Shown: positions 51,704 through 60,511, counted from the first letter of the stretch. The stretch: 64,000 nucleotides of DNA from Holophagaceae bacterium (GCA_016710635.1 JADJVL010000007.1:1-64000), one strand, 5' to 3'. Notes: generated by a model not told the origin, from the sequence alone. Program-made: numbers and translations.

Positions 51704-54214
51704 ATGACCTCCCTTCGATCCGTCCTCCACGCTTGGCGCAGGCCTCTCCTGCCCTTCGCGCTCGGACCCCTCGCCCTCACCCTGGCGTGCAGCTCCAACA
51801 TCACCCTCACCGAACCGGGGAACGCAGCCGGGGATCCCGCCTCCACCACGAGTCCCAATTTCGCGAACTTCGACCCGAGCGCCGGGGTCATCCCTCTGCC
51901 GAACCTGCTGGTGACGGCCACCACGACCACGCCCATCGCCCTGGCGCCCGGCGTGCCCCTGACCCCGGACAAGGCGCTGGTCTACATCAACCAGCGGGAA
52001 GTGGGCGGCACCAACGCCGTCGCGGCGGTCAACGGCCCCATCTACATCTCCTTCGCCCAGGCCGTGGATCCCTCGACCATCACCTCCGCCACCATCAAGG
52101 TCTTCCAGGCCATCCCCGACGCCACCGCCACGGAAAACGGCGTGCTGGGCTTCCGGGACATCTCGGCCCTCTTCGACAAGGAGATGGTGGTGAACAACAC
52201 CGCCGTCCAGCTCTTCCCGAAGATCCCGCTGCTACCGGGCAACCGCTACCTCTACGTGGTCACCGGCGGCGTCAAGGACGCGGCCACCCACGGCTCTGTG
52301 GGGAACAGCCTCACCTTCGGCATCCTCCGCTACGTGAAGCCCGGCGGCACCTCGGCCAACACGAACCTCGCCGACCTCACCGATCCCAACAATCCCGCCC
52401 GGCTGGTGGGCGCCGCCTCCGCCGCCTCCCTGGAGCAACTCCGGGCCAACGTGGTGGTGAGCGGCCAGATCGCCCTGTCGGGTTTCGGCAAGACCATGGA
52501 CGACCTGGTGACCAATGGCGCTGCCGACACCAGCGGCAAGGCCGGCGCTGGTGCCACGGGCATCACCAGCCGCAATGACATCAAGCTGATGAGCCGCTTC
52601 ATCACCACCGGCGCCGCGGCCACCCGCACCGTGCTGACCAACGCCGCCACCCAGGTGCCGGTGGAGACGGCCCTCTGGGCCTGGGCCAACAACGCCAACG
52701 TGGCGCCCTTCGCCTTCGGCCCCGCCTCCGGCGCCCGCCAGTGGAGCAATGGCGCCACCCTCACCACCCTCGCCAGCGGCGTCCCCGCCGTGGACGGCTT
52801 CTACGCCTCCCAGAACCTCGGCGCGGTGCCCCACAACGCCATCGGTTTCATCGGCAAGGGCTCCTTCCAGAGCGGCGACCTGAACTTGGACCCCGCGATC
52901 GTGGGCGCCACCGCCGGCAAGCCCGCCAGCGCCGACCTCACCGGCACGGCGAATGTCTACAACCCCGGCACCAGCACCCTTCCCGGCACCGGCGTCCTCC
53001 AGGGCGCCCGTCCCGATGGCGCGAGCCTCACGGGCTTCTACCACACGAGTCGCACGGTGCCCTTCTACTTCATGGCGCCCGCCGCGGCCGCCGCCCCCGG
53101 CGGCTACCCGGTGGTGATCTTCCAGCACGGCATCGGCGGCCAGAAGGAACAGCTCTTCGCCATGGCCAACGCGGCCTGCACCGCGGGCTACGCGGTGGTG
53201 GCCATCGATCTGCCCCTCCACGGCGAGCTCGGCAACAGCCGGCCCACCGCCGAGTGGAGCTCGAACTTCATCAGCCTGCCCTCCGCCCTGAACGCCCGCA
53301 CCAACGTGCAGCAGGCGGGCTTCAACCTGTGGCGCCTCGAGCGCGTCCTGCTGCAGCCCACCGTCGATCCCACCAGCCTGCAGGCCCTGGCGCTGGCCGC
53401 CGGGAAGGCCATTTCCCCGGATCCCGCCGCGCGCCGCTACGTCGGCATCTCCCTCGGCTCCATCGTCGGCACCTACTTCCTGGCGGGCAATTCCAGCCAG
53501 ACCGGCGGTTCCAACATGAAGGCCCTGCTCTCCGTGCCCGGTGGCCGCATTCCTTACCTGCTCCGGGACAGCCCGACCTTCGCGCCCACCATCAACGCGG
53601 GCCTCGCCGCCGCCGGCGTCCAGGTGGGCACGCCCTCCTACCACCAGTTCATGCTGCTGCTCCAGGCGGTGGTGGAGACCATCGATCCCGCCTACATGAC
53701 CACCCCCATCGCCACCGGCGCGCCTTCCAGGCTTTCCGGCCGCACCGTCTGGCAGGAGGCCATCGGCGACACGGTCATCCCCAACTCCTCCACCCGCTAC
53801 TTCGCGAATGCGCTGGGCGGCCGGGGCGTGGCGGGCGCCACCAACGACATCGCCCCCGCCTGGACCCAGATCCGCTATGCCGCCGCCGCAGCCCCGACGG
53901 TGCCCTTCCTCCTGGGCCCCGGTGGCCTGAAGCCTTCGGGCGCCCCGGCCTCCGATCCCGCCACCGGTCCGACGGAAGGCTACTTCCAGTTCGGCAGCAC
54001 CACCACCGCCGCCAGCCACGGCATGCTGCTGGACGGCTCGGCCAACACCCCGGCGGTGCAGAAGCAGATGGTCTACTGGCTCCTCACCGGCCGGCTCATC
54101 GATCCCACCGACACGGCCCACTGGCCCATCGCCCCCGTGGGCGATGTCTCGGAAGCCTATGCCGCCTTCCCGAGCGTCCTGGGACCCATCTACTTCCCCA
54201 AGGCGAACCAGTAA
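51704..54214 (+). CDS. Surface lipoprotein lipase, VolA/Pla-1-like
   Basis: 836 residues. A lipoprotein signal ends LALTLACSS. The N-terminal about 300 residues contain an Ig-like/SbsA-type domain (VPLTPDKALVYINQREV; VDPSTITSATIKVFQ). The C-terminal half is an alpha/beta hydrolase: YPVVIFQHGIGGQKEQ (oxyanion region), VAIDLPLHGELG, and nucleophile elbow GISLGS. This architecture is that of VolA and Pla-1/cef family extracellular lipases. A catalytic His is plausible in ASHGMLLD near the end. Threonine- and alanine-rich composition is typical of a surface protein. Ends before a strong terminator. Confidence 0.75.
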   Translation: MTSLRSVLHAWRRPLLPFALGPLALTLACSSNITLTEPGNAAGDPASTTSPNFANFDPSAGVIPLPNLLVTATTTTPIALAPGVPLTPDKALVYINQREVGGTNAVAAVNGPIYISFAQAVDPSTITSATIKVFQAIPDATATENGVLGFRDISALFDKEMVVNNTAVQLFPKIPLLPGNRYLYVVTGGVKDAATHGSVGNSLTFGILRYVKPGGTSANTNLADLTDPNNPARLVGAASAASLEQLRANVVVSGQIALSGFGKTMDDLVTNGAADTSGKAGAGATGITSRNDIKLMSRFITTGAAATRTVLTNAATQVPVETALWAWANNANVAPFAFGPASGARQWSNGATLTTLASGVPAVDGFYASQNLGAVPHNAIGFIGKGSFQSGDLNLDPAIVGATAGKPASADLTGTANVYNPGTSTLPGTGVLQGARPDGASLTGFYHTSRTVPFYFMAPAAAAAPGGYPVVIFQHGIGGQKEQLFAMANAACTAGYAVVAIDLPLHGELGNSRPTAEWSSNFISLPSALNARTNVQQAGFNLWRLERVLLQPTVDPTSLQALALAAGKAISPDPAARRYVGISLGSIVGTYFLAGNSSQTGGSNMKALLSVPGGRIPYLLRDSPTFAPTINAGLAAAGVQVGTPSYHQFMLLLQAVVETIDPAYMTTPIATGAPSRLSGRTVWQEAIGDTVIPNSSTRYFANALGGRGVAGATNDIAPAWTQIRYAAAAAPTVPFLLGPGGLKPSGAPASDPATGPTEGYFQFGSTTTAASHGMLLDGSANTPAVQKQMVYWLLTGRLIDPTDTAHWPIAPVGDVSEAYAAFPSVLGPIYFPKANQ

Positions 54215-54235
54215 GACGAGTGCGTCCAGTCTGAG

Positions 54236-54261
54236 CGAAGGCGGCCTCCGGGCCGCCTTCG
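54236..54261. terminator. Bidirectional terminator hairpin
   Basis: An 11-bp perfect stem (CGAAGGCGGCC with GGCCGCCTTCG) and a 4-base loop lie between the stops of the convergent lipase (54214) and acyltransferase (54281) genes. The T-run is short. Confidence 0.65.
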
Positions 54262-54280
54262 TCGTTCTGGCCAAGCCGCT

Positions 54281-55546
54281 TCAGGCGAGGTCGGGAAAGC
54301 GCGCCAGCAGCCGCCCCTTGGCCTCCAGCAGGGCTGGCGCCTCCGGATCCTTCCGGTGACGCCAACCCCGCAGGGCCTGGAGATCCTCGGCGAGGCGCTC
54401 CCGCAGGGGCAGGCTGGCGAGGGCCACGAGGGCCGCCGCGACGCCGAAGAGAAGGCCACTCCAGCCCAGCGCCTTCCAGGAAGCCACCGCCAGCAGCAGG
54501 ATCCAGGCGGGGAAGAAGAGCGCCGCCCCCAGCACCTTGTAGGTCGCGGTCTGGTCCGAGTCGTCGTTGATGCGGCCGACGAGCCAGCCCAGGGCGCGGT
54601 AGGGCGGCCAGAAGAGCAGGGCGAAGGGGGCCAGGAGGAGGGCGGCGGCGCCGTGGCCCAGGGCCCGGGGCAGCCATTCCTTCACTTCGTCCCGGGCATA
54701 GTCGTGGCCGACCTGGTCGGGGCGCAGGCCCTTGGAGGCCAGCCAGTCCTCCGCCTCGGCCACGCCTTCGTGGATCCGCGTGAGCTCGCCGGGGGGCGCG
54801 GCCTCGAGTTGCGCCAGCAGGCTCCGCACCCGCAGCCGCAGGCGCTCGAGATCGGCGCGCTCGGCGGGACCCCCCGCCAGCAGCCAGGCGAGGCGCTGGG
54901 CCAGGTCCGCATGGGCCTCCTGGTCCACGTGCAGGGTCAGGGGCAGCAGGGCGGCGCGGATCCGGGCGGTCAGCTCCCGCACCGCTTCCGGGGCCGGGCC
55001 CGCGGAGCGCAGGTCGTCGAAGGGGATGGGCGCCCCCAGGCGCAGCAGCACGCTGTGGCGCCAGACCTCCTTGTCCCCGTAGACGAGGCCCGCGGGGACG
55101 AGGGCGACGGGCACCGGCGCGCCCAGGGCGAGGCGGGCCGCGCCGGTCTTGAGGGGGGCAAGGGCCGCGTGGCCGTGGCTGATGCCTTCGGGGAAGAGGC
55201 CCACCCGGTCGCCGGCTCCAAGGGCGGCGAAGACGGCGTCAAAAGCTTCCTGGTTCCGGGCGGGGTCGGCTCCCTTGGCACCTTCGTCCGCGGCCCGGCG
55301 CACGGGTATGGACGCGAAGAAGGCCAGGAGGGGCCGCAGGGGCAGCAGGTTCCAGAGGGTGGCCTTCGCCATGAAGCGGGGCGCCGGGTGCAGCAGGGCC
55401 GACGGGACCAGGGGATCGAGCAGGCCATTGGGATGGTTGAGCACCAGCAGGACGGGACCGTCCGGCAGCGGCCCGCCTTCCATGCGGATCGACCGGAACC
55501 AGAGCCCGGCCACGGCGCGACTGAAGAGGTTCAGGGCCCGGCTCAC
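54281..55546 (-). CDS. Glycerol-3-phosphate-type acyltransferase with membrane C-terminus
   Basis: 421 residues. Acyltransferase motifs NHPNGLLDPL, FFASIPVRRA, LFPEGISHG (motif III) and VALVPAGLVYGDK resemble the GPAT/DHAPAT branch with NHPNxxxD. After about residue 230 come a helical segment and at least three membrane helices (GHGAAALLLAPFALLFW; VLGAALFFPAWILLLAV; GLLFGVAAALVALASL), not found in simple PlsC. The GTG start at 55546 overlaps the MFS stop (GTGA). Last gene of a four-gene operon with MFS, holin-like and small membrane proteins, suggesting a lipid-related role. Confidence 0.78.
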   Translation of the reverse strand: MSRALNLFSRAVAGLWFRSIRMEGGPLPDGPVLLVLNHPNGLLDPLVPSALLHPAPRFMAKATLWNLLPLRPLLAFFASIPVRRAADEGAKGADPARNQEAFDAVFAALGAGDRVGLFPEGISHGHAALAPLKTGAARLALGAPVPVALVPAGLVYGDKEVWRHSVLLRLGAPIPFDDLRSAGPAPEAVRELTARIRAALLPLTLHVDQEAHADLAQRLAWLLAGGPAERADLERLRLRVRSLLAQLEAAPPGELTRIHEGVAEAEDWLASKGLRPDQVGHDYARDEVKEWLPRALGHGAAALLLAPFALLFWPPYRALGWLVGRINDDSDQTATYKVLGAALFFPAWILLLAVASWKALGWSGLLFGVAAALVALASLPLRERLAEDLQALRGWRHRKDPEAPALLEAKGRLLARFPDLA

Positions 55547-56781
55547 GGCTCGGCCTTGCGGTTCCCCGCGAAAGCCAGGGCCAGGCCCGAGAGTAGGATG
55601 GCCGGCAGGACCAGGTTGAGGGCGCCCGCCAGGGCCGCGGCGGGCGTCCCCCCTGCCGCCACGCCCTGGGTGCTCCGCCACCCCACGAGCTCGGGACTGA
55701 TGGCGTCTCCGAAGAGGTGGATCAGAAGCACGTTCATGGCGACGCCCGTGGCCCGCACGGAGGCGGGCAGGCTGCTCACCGTGAGGGCGTTCACCGGGCT
55801 CGTGTTCACGAAGAGGAACAGCATGGCGACGAAGAAGAGGAGGTAGGTGAGGGGGAGGCTGCCGGCGTGGAGGGCCCAGGCGGTGAAGGGCACCGCCGCC
55901 AGCAGGGTGAGGCCGCTGATCCAGACGCCGGCGTCGGGGAAGCGGGCCTGCAGGCGCCCGGTCAGGGTGCCGCCGGCGAAGGTACCCAGGATGCCCGTCA
56001 CCAGCAGTATCCCTCCGTTCACTGCGCCGGCCTGGCCGGTGCCCACGCCGAATTTCCGCTGGATGAAGGCGGGGGCCCAGTGGGAAAGCGCGCCCATGGC
56101 GAAGGTGTAGGCCACATAGCTGGCGGTGCAGGCCAGCCAGACCCGGTTGGCGAAGATGGCCTTCAGCCGCACGGGCAGCGCCGCGCCGGTGGCGAGGTCA
56201 TGAACCTTGTCCATGCGGCCCCGGGGCGGGTCCGCGAGGAAGGCCATGCGCGCGGCGAAGAAGAGGCCCGGCAGGCCCGCCACCAGGAAGGCCGCCCGCC
56301 ACCCCCAATGCTGGGCCACCAGGCCCCCGAGGCCGTAGCCGAAGGCGGAGCCCACGGGGATGGCCAGGTAGAACCAGGTGAACTTCGCGGCCCGCTCGTC
56401 CTCGGGGATGACGTCGCTGAGGATGGCGGGACCGAGGGTGGCGTAGGCGGCCTCGCCGACGCCCACCAGGGAGCGCGTGACGAGGAGGGCGGGATAGGAG
56501 TGGACGAAGGCCGCGCCCATGGTGGCCAGGCTCCAGAGGCCGACGCCGATGGCCACGAGGCGCGGCCGCTGGTGCCGGTCCGCCAGCCAGCCGAAGACCG
56601 GCGCCGCGAGCATGTAGACGATGACGAAGTAGAAGGGCAGGGACCCGAGCTGCTGGTCGCCCAGGTGCAGGTCGCGCCCCAGGGGCTCCAGCACCGCCGC
56701 CACCACATAGCGGTCCATGTAGTTCAGCAGGTTGATGCTGGTGAACAGGATCAGGAGCTTCTGGGCGGGCGAGAGCTTCAC
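55543..56781 (-). CDS. MFS transporter, Spinster-like
   Basis: 412 residues, twelve predicted helices. The first helix ends NLLNYMDRYVVAAVLEPL, followed by the MFS A-motif region GWLADRHQRPRLVAIG and RSLVGVGEAAYATLGPAILSDVIPEDERA, a pattern of Spinster (sphingolipid/lysolipid) type carriers. The substrate in bacteria is generally unknown; lysophospholipid or organic acid are options. ATGA overlap with the holin-like gene upstream and GTGA with the acyltransferase downstream. The pairing with an acyltransferase makes a lysolipid substrate attractive, but this is inference. Confidence 0.8.
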   Translation of the reverse strand: MKLSPAQKLLILFTSINLLNYMDRYVVAAVLEPLGRDLHLGDQQLGSLPFYFVIVYMLAAPVFGWLADRHQRPRLVAIGVGLWSLATMGAAFVHSYPALLVTRSLVGVGEAAYATLGPAILSDVIPEDERAAKFTWFYLAIPVGSAFGYGLGGLVAQHWGWRAAFLVAGLPGLFFAARMAFLADPPRGRMDKVHDLATGAALPVRLKAIFANRVWLACTASYVAYTFAMGALSHWAPAFIQRKFGVGTGQAGAVNGGILLVTGILGTFAGGTLTGRLQARFPDAGVWISGLTLLAAVPFTAWALHAGSLPLTYLLFFVAMLFLFVNTSPVNALTVSSLPASVRATGVAMNVLLIHLFGDAISPELVGWRSTQGVAAGGTPAAALAGALNLVLPAILLSGLALAFAGNRKAEP

Positions 56782-57200
56782 GAGATGTCCACGACCTTGA
56801 TGGGCCGCTCACCGCCGGGGCGGGGTCCCGGGGGCGGGGTGCGGTCCGGCGAACCGAAGCAGACCCGGTCCAGGACCCAGGCCACGAAGCTGGATACGAG
56901 GGCGCCGAAGAAGCCCGACCAGAAGCCGGCGACGCTGAATCCCAGGCCCAGGGAGGCGGCCAGGCGCCCCGCCAGCCAGAAGACGAGGCCATTGATGAAG
57001 AGGCTGAGGCAGCCGAAGGAACAGGCGATGGGCACGAAGGCGACGAAGCGCAGAAGCAGGCCCAGCGTCGCGTTCAGGGCCCCCAGCAGCACCGCCACCA
57101 GGAGCAGGTCCACGAAGCTCCCGTGGCCGATGCCCGGCACCAGGACGGAAGCCACCAGGAGGCCGAGGGCGGAAAAGAGGAAACGGAAGAGGGCGCGCAC
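56778..57200 (-). CDS. Phage-holin superfamily IV-like membrane protein
   Basis: 140 residues with four hydrophobic segments (FLFSALGLLVASVLVPGI; LLLVAVLLGALNATLGLLLRFVAF; LSLFINGLVFWLAGRLA; GFFGALVSSFVAWVLDRV) and a proline-rich cytoplasmic tail. This is the four-helix layout of the 4TMS 'mycobacterial phage holin' family, which in most bacteria is chromosomal and not phage-borne. Function unknown. Coupled by ATGA to the MFS gene, 4 bases after the small membrane protein gene. Confidence 0.7.
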   Translation of the reverse strand: MRALFRFLFSALGLLVASVLVPGIGHGSFVDLLLVAVLLGALNATLGLLLRFVAFVPIACSFGCLSLFINGLVFWLAGRLAASLGLGFSVAGFWSGFFGALVSSFVAWVLDRVCFGSPDRTPPPGPRPGGERPIKVVDIS

Positions 57201-57204
57201 GGTC

Positions 57205-57645
57205 TCAGGCCTCGGACTTGCCCAGGGCCGACAGGGCGAAGAGGGGCAGCAGGACCGCGTAGCAGAGGAGGGGCGGCGCGAGTCCCAGGAGCGCGGCGAT
57301 GGCGCCGAGAACCACGCAGAGCCCCGCGTTCAGCCAGGCCAGTTCCCGGGGCGGGGGCGCCCCGTCGGCCACCAGGCGCAGGGTCACCAGGTTCTGCAGG
57401 CCCACGAAGAGGGCGAAGGCCGTGTAAAAGAGCCCCAGGCAGTCCAGCACGCCGAGGAGGGAGAAGCGCAGCCCCAGCATCTCCCCGCCGAGGGCGGCCA
57501 TGCGCGCCATGACCTCCGCCTCTCCGGCGGGCAGGGGCAGGCCTTTGAGCCGGCCGAGGAACTGGCCGTTGAAATGGGCGATGCCCACCAGGATGTGGCC
57601 GATGGAGGCGGCGCGGAAGAGTCGGCGGCGGGCGAGAGGGGTCAT
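57205..57645 (-). CDS. Small four-helix membrane protein of unknown function
   Basis: 146 residues, four hydrophobic helices. It starts MTPLARRRLFRAASIGHILVGIAHFNGQF; the conserved-looking GHxxxGxxH is a possible metal or heme site but that is speculation. Similar short proteins are annotated as conserved membrane proteins without function. First gene of the operon that continues with holin-like, MFS and acyltransferase genes; divergent from the DUF6445-like gene. Confidence 0.65.
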   Translation of the reverse strand: MTPLARRRLFRAASIGHILVGIAHFNGQFLGRLKGLPLPAGEAEVMARMAALGGEMLGLRFSLLGVLDCLGLFYTAFALFVGLQNLVTLRLVADGAPPPRELAWLNAGLCVVLGAIAALLGLAPPLLCYAVLLPLFALSALGKSEA

Positions 57646-57692
57646 GGGGATCCGGTTTGCCGCCAGTGTATCGGAGCGGTAGGGTCGAACCC

Positions 57693-58394
57693 ATGCCCAT
57701 GCCCCCGCGCCGTCCCGCCGCCCCGAAGGCCCCCACGCTGCCCTACCGGAAGCTGGCAGAAGGCCGGGACTACTGGCTCCTCGAGGGGGCCCTCCCCAAC
57801 GCCCTGGAGGTGAGCGCGCGGCTCTACGCCCGGCCCGAGGAGGCCTGGACCTGGGGCCTGCCCAGGCGGGCGGAGATGTGGCCCGGGATGCGGTCGCCCA
57901 ACGCCCTGACGCCGGAGGAGCTGGCGCCCCTGGAGGCCTGGGTGCAGAAGATGACGGGGGCGAAACGGTTGTGGCAACCCCCTTCCCCGGACCCGAGCAA
58001 CGCCGACCTCTCCCACAACAACGCCCAGCTCGTGGGCGCCGCTGACAGCGGTCCGCGGCCCCACACGGACTCCCGGCGCCTGGCCCAGTTCGCCGGGGTC
58101 CTCTACCTGACGCCGCGGCCTCTGCCGAGATCCGGCACCAGCTTCTACCGCCTGCGCATGCCCGGCGGCGGCCTGTCGGGCAATTCCTGCCCGGCGAACT
58201 GCTACAACCTGACGGAAGCCCTCGGCCAGTCCAAGATGCCCCTGGAGGCCTGGCAGCCCGACGTGGTCATCGCCAACGCCTTCAACCGGCTGATCGTGTA
58301 CCGTGCGGATCTGGTGCACAGCGCGACGGGATATTTCGGGAAGGCGCATGAGGAGAAGCGGCTCACGGGGCTGTTCTTCTGGCGGGCGGATTGA
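57693..58394 (+). CDS. DUF6445-like protein with possible 2OG-oxygenase fold
   Basis: 233 residues. The pattern RPHTDSRRLAQFAGVLYLTPRP (His-x-Asp), then a far C-terminal NRLIVYRADLVHSATGYFG (His) with LTGLFFWRAD following, gives the HxD...H metal triad of Fe(II)/2-oxoglutarate oxygenases. Sequences like this are filed under DUF6445. The second Arg or Lys expected to bind 2OG may be in EKRLTGLFFWR. The start at 57693 is the first Met of a good N-terminus. Followed by a hairpin-repeat region. Confidence 0.65.
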   Translation: MPMPPRRPAAPKAPTLPYRKLAEGRDYWLLEGALPNALEVSARLYARPEEAWTWGLPRRAEMWPGMRSPNALTPEELAPLEAWVQKMTGAKRLWQPPSPDPSNADLSHNNAQLVGAADSGPRPHTDSRRLAQFAGVLYLTPRPLPRSGTSFYRLRMPGGGLSGNSCPANCYNLTEALGQSKMPLEAWQPDVVIANAFNRLIVYRADLVHSATGYFGKAHEEKRLTGLFFWRAD

Positions 58395-58461
58395 GGGGTC
58401 CGACCTGAGAGTCGACCCACCCGGCGCCCGCAGAGACTCAGCGGAGGTTTTAGAAGTTGGG

Positions 58462-58556
58462 GTTGACCTTCTCAAAGGCACCCTTTCAAACACGGGTCCG
58501 CCCGCCCTTGGCGAACCCGCGTTTGGAAGGGTGCGGGCAAGCGATAGCGCGCCAGG
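58462..58556 (+). repeat. Hairpin element 3A
   Basis: 5' box GTTGACCTTCTCAAAG, stem 58478-58502 with 58510-58534 (25 positions, two A-C mismatches and one G-U pair), loop CGCCCTT identical to that of 1A, and 3' box GGCAAGCGATAGCGCGCCAG. The inner stem (AAACACGGGT against ACCCGCGTTT) differs from 1A and 2A while keeping most pairs. Confidence 0.75.
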
Positions 58557-58669
58557 ACTATGAACCATGATCCATTCCGGGCATGGGTTCTTGGCTTGCA
58601 CGACCCAAGGGCAGATGCTGTTTCCGGACGTTTCCGGGTTCGATTCCGAGCGCGGGATTCCTCTCCCGG

Positions 58670-58757
58670 CCTGGCGCGCTATCGCTTGCCTGCACCCGAG
58701 TCGGCGATGGCAAAAGGCCGCCATCGCCGACTCGGGTGCCTTTTCCGCGACCAACCT
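58670..58757 (-). repeat. Hairpin element 3B
   Basis: On the minus strand: 5' box ending GGAAAAG, a perfect 20-bp stem (58692-58711 with 58720-58739), an 8-base loop, and the 3' box GGCAAGCGATAGCGCGCCAG followed by GCCGGGAGAGG. The stem is the shortest of the seven and is shared with no other copy. Confidence 0.75.
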
Positions 58758-58811
58758 GTTGGCAGCTTCGGCTTTCGTTCCGCGTCCCTTCTACCGATCG
58801 TCAGCCTTCGC

Positions 58812-59678
58812 CTAATCTCCCGGAAACCCCTCCCCCAGCGCCACCGTCCCTCGCTCGCCGCCGCGCTTGCCGAGGATGAAGGTTGCTTCTTTCGCTACCC
58901 CGGCGGCTTCGTAGGCGCTGATGTCGGTGCTCGCATTTCCGAAGACGCGGACGATGCGCAGGCCCTTGGCCTGGAGCTCCTTCAGGCGGTCCAGCTTGGC
59001 CTGGCCGACGCGGCTTTCGGTGGGCCAGGCGGCGCGGCTTTCGGGCATGAGGAAGACCATGCCCGGGGGGAAGCCGTGGAAGGCGAGCCAGTCCCTCGTG
59101 GGCCGGCCCAGGAAGGGTGGGCGGCCGGTGAGGAAGACCGGCAGGGAGTCGTTGGCGGCGCGCAGGGCGGCCGCGATGGCGTGGGGGCGCAGGCGCGGGC
59201 CTTCGGCGCGGACCCGGCGCAGGAGTCGGCGGGCGTAGTCCTTCAGGTTCTCCCGGTCCGCGGGGGTCAGCGTGCCGTCGATGTCGAAGACCGTGATGGC
59301 CTGGCCCTCCGCCACCACCCACAGCACCGCCTCCGCGGGCTGGTCCCGGAACCACCAGCGCACCTTCACGGAGCCGGGGCGCCCGGGGGCCTTCGCCGCC
59401 AGCACCGCCCGGCCCTTGGCGTCGGTGCGGGTCTCGCCCAGGGGCTGCCAGCCGCCGTCCAGTTCCCACTCCACCCGCACCGCCGCGTGCTCCAGGTCCT
59501 TCTGCGCGCCGGCGCTGTGGCGGAAGACGGCGGCGAGCAGCACCGCTTCCCCGGGCCGCGCCACCGCGTCGGAGGCGCCATGGTAGGGCGTGCGCCCCTC
59601 GAAGCCGGCGAGGGCGGCCGGCGCCGCCAGGACCGCGGCCCCGAGGAGGAGGACCGCCCGGTTCAAAGCGTCAGGCAT
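58812..59678 (-). CDS. Exported lipin-like (LNS2) HAD phosphatase
   Basis: 288 residues. The signal peptide ends about residue 24, an Ig-like beta domain covers about 28-122, then a HAD phosphatase begins with D132-I-D134-G-T136 (VFDIDGTLT). This is the DxDxT form shared with lipin-type phosphatidate phosphatases. Later motifs: LTGRPPFLGRPTRDWL (Thr motif II), RVGQAKLDRLKEL (Lys motif III) and FGNASTDISAYEAAGV (motif IV). The LNS2-like core and export suggest dephosphorylation of phosphatidate or another phospho-substrate in the periplasm. The ATG overlaps the end of the small upstream gene by 8 bases. Confidence 0.75.
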   Translation of the reverse strand: MPDALNRAVLLLGAAVLAAPAALAGFEGRTPYHGASDAVARPGEAVLLAAVFRHSAGAQKDLEHAAVRVEWELDGGWQPLGETRTDAKGRAVLAAKAPGRPGSVKVRWWFRDQPAEAVLWVVAEGQAITVFDIDGTLTPADRENLKDYARRLLRRVRAEGPRLRPHAIAAALRAANDSLPVFLTGRPPFLGRPTRDWLAFHGFPPGMVFLMPESRAAWPTESRVGQAKLDRLKELQAKGLRIVRVFGNASTDISAYEAAGVAKEATFILGKRGGERGTVALGEGFPGD

Positions 59679-59943
59679 GGTGGAAGCCCGCGTGGCCTTC
59701 CACTTCCGAGCCCACGATGAGCTTGATCATCGGGTAGGGGATCTGGAGCTCCACGGTCATGTCCGTCGAGCCTTCGCTGCGGGTGTCCACCACCAGGGTG
59801 CAGAGGGGACCGTTGGTGTCCACGGACTGGCAGGGGATGAAGTCCCCGAACTGGCCGCTGCGGAGGAAGGGCTTGATGGCCTCCCCCAGGGCTTCGAGGG
59901 CTTCCTTGAAAAGGAGGACGGCGTAGGTCTGCTTATGGGGCAT
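59671..59943 (-). CDS. Small conserved-looking protein upstream of the lipin-like phosphatase
   Basis: 90 residues from ATG at 59943, which follows no clear ribosome site. A helix (TYAVLLFKEALEALGEAIKPFL) is followed by a beta-rich half (LCTLVVDTRSEGSTDMTVELQIPYPMIKLIVGSE). Cytoplasmic, no family recognised. It overlaps the phosphatase start by 8 bases, so co-translation is likely and a regulatory or partner role for that enzyme is possible, though the partner is exported. Confidence 0.55.
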   Translation of the reverse strand: MPHKQTYAVLLFKEALEALGEAIKPFLRSGQFGDFIPCQSVDTNGPLCTLVVDTRSEGSTDMTVELQIPYPMIKLIVGSEVEGHAGFHHA

Positions 59944-60010
59944 GGGGCATTGTGCCCCGTTTCGAACAGGGGCTGAAGGGTCCAAAGCTCCCCGCTACCA
60001 TGGAACCTCC

Positions 60011-60511
60011 ATGGCCCCGAAACCCGCACCCACCCTCCAGGACAGCCTGGTGGCCTTCCTTCACGGCGGCCTCGCCCTTTATGTCGCCTCTCGCGGCCGG
60101 GACAACCTGCCGGGCATGAGCCGGGCCCTGGCCTGTCACTTCACCCCGGACCAGCGCCGGCTGACGGTGGTGCTGGCCCGCAGCCAGTCCGCCCAGGTGC
60201 TGGCGGACATCCGCGCCAACGGCGCCATCGCCCTGGTGGCTTCGGAGCCCAGCACCCACCGCTCCCTGCAGGTGAAGGGCACCGACGCGGTGGTCCAGGA
60301 GGGCACGGCCCTCGGCGAGGTCCCGCGGGTGAACGCCCATCGGGAAGGCTTTGTGGCGGAGACGGTGCCCCTGGGCTATCCGGAGCGGCTCATCCGCGCC
60401 CTGCTGGACTGCGCGGACGAGGATCTCGCCGCGGTCACCTTCACGCCCACCGAAGGCTTCGTCCAGACCCCCGGCCTGAGTGCCGGCGATCCTCTCGGCG
60501 GCGGTGCATGA
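60011..60511 (+). CDS. Pyridoxamine-5'-phosphate-oxidase-fold protein
   Basis: 166 residues with a split-barrel FMN-binding pattern: LYVASRGRDNLPGMSRALACHF, VVLARSQSAQVLADIRANGAIALVASEPSTHRSLQVKG. These are features of the PPOX-like family of flavin or F420-binding small proteins. Not the vitamin B6 enzyme PdxH itself, which is longer and has a distinct C-terminus. Its stop overlaps the start of the PPOX-GAF fusion (ATGA), so the two split-barrel proteins are made together and may dimerise. Confidence 0.72.
   Translation: MAPKPAPTLQDSLVAFLHGGLALYVASRGRDNLPGMSRALACHFTPDQRRLTVVLARSQSAQVLADIRANGAIALVASEPSTHRSLQVKGTDAVVQEGTALGEVPRVNAHREGFVAETVPLGYPERLIRALLDCADEDLAAVTFTPTEGFVQTPGLSAGDPLGGGA

Larger units (their letters stand above)
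58395..58811. other. 417-bp non-coding region with an inverted pair of hairpin elements
   Basis: Holds element 3A (plus, 58462-58556) and element 3B (minus, 58670-58757), facing each other over 113 bases. No gene recognised. It lies between the convergent DUF6445-like and HAD genes, so 3B read on the plus strand could serve as a terminator of the former. Confidence 0.7.

Noticed and set aside
56778..57200. Prophage, suggested by the holin-like gene
   Set aside because: No other phage gene nearby; the four-helix family is commonly chromosomal and the gene is embedded in a membrane-protein operon.
58633..58655. tRNA-like T-loop (GGTTCGATTCC)
   Set aside because: The flanking five-base arms do not pair and no acceptor, D or anticodon arm is present.
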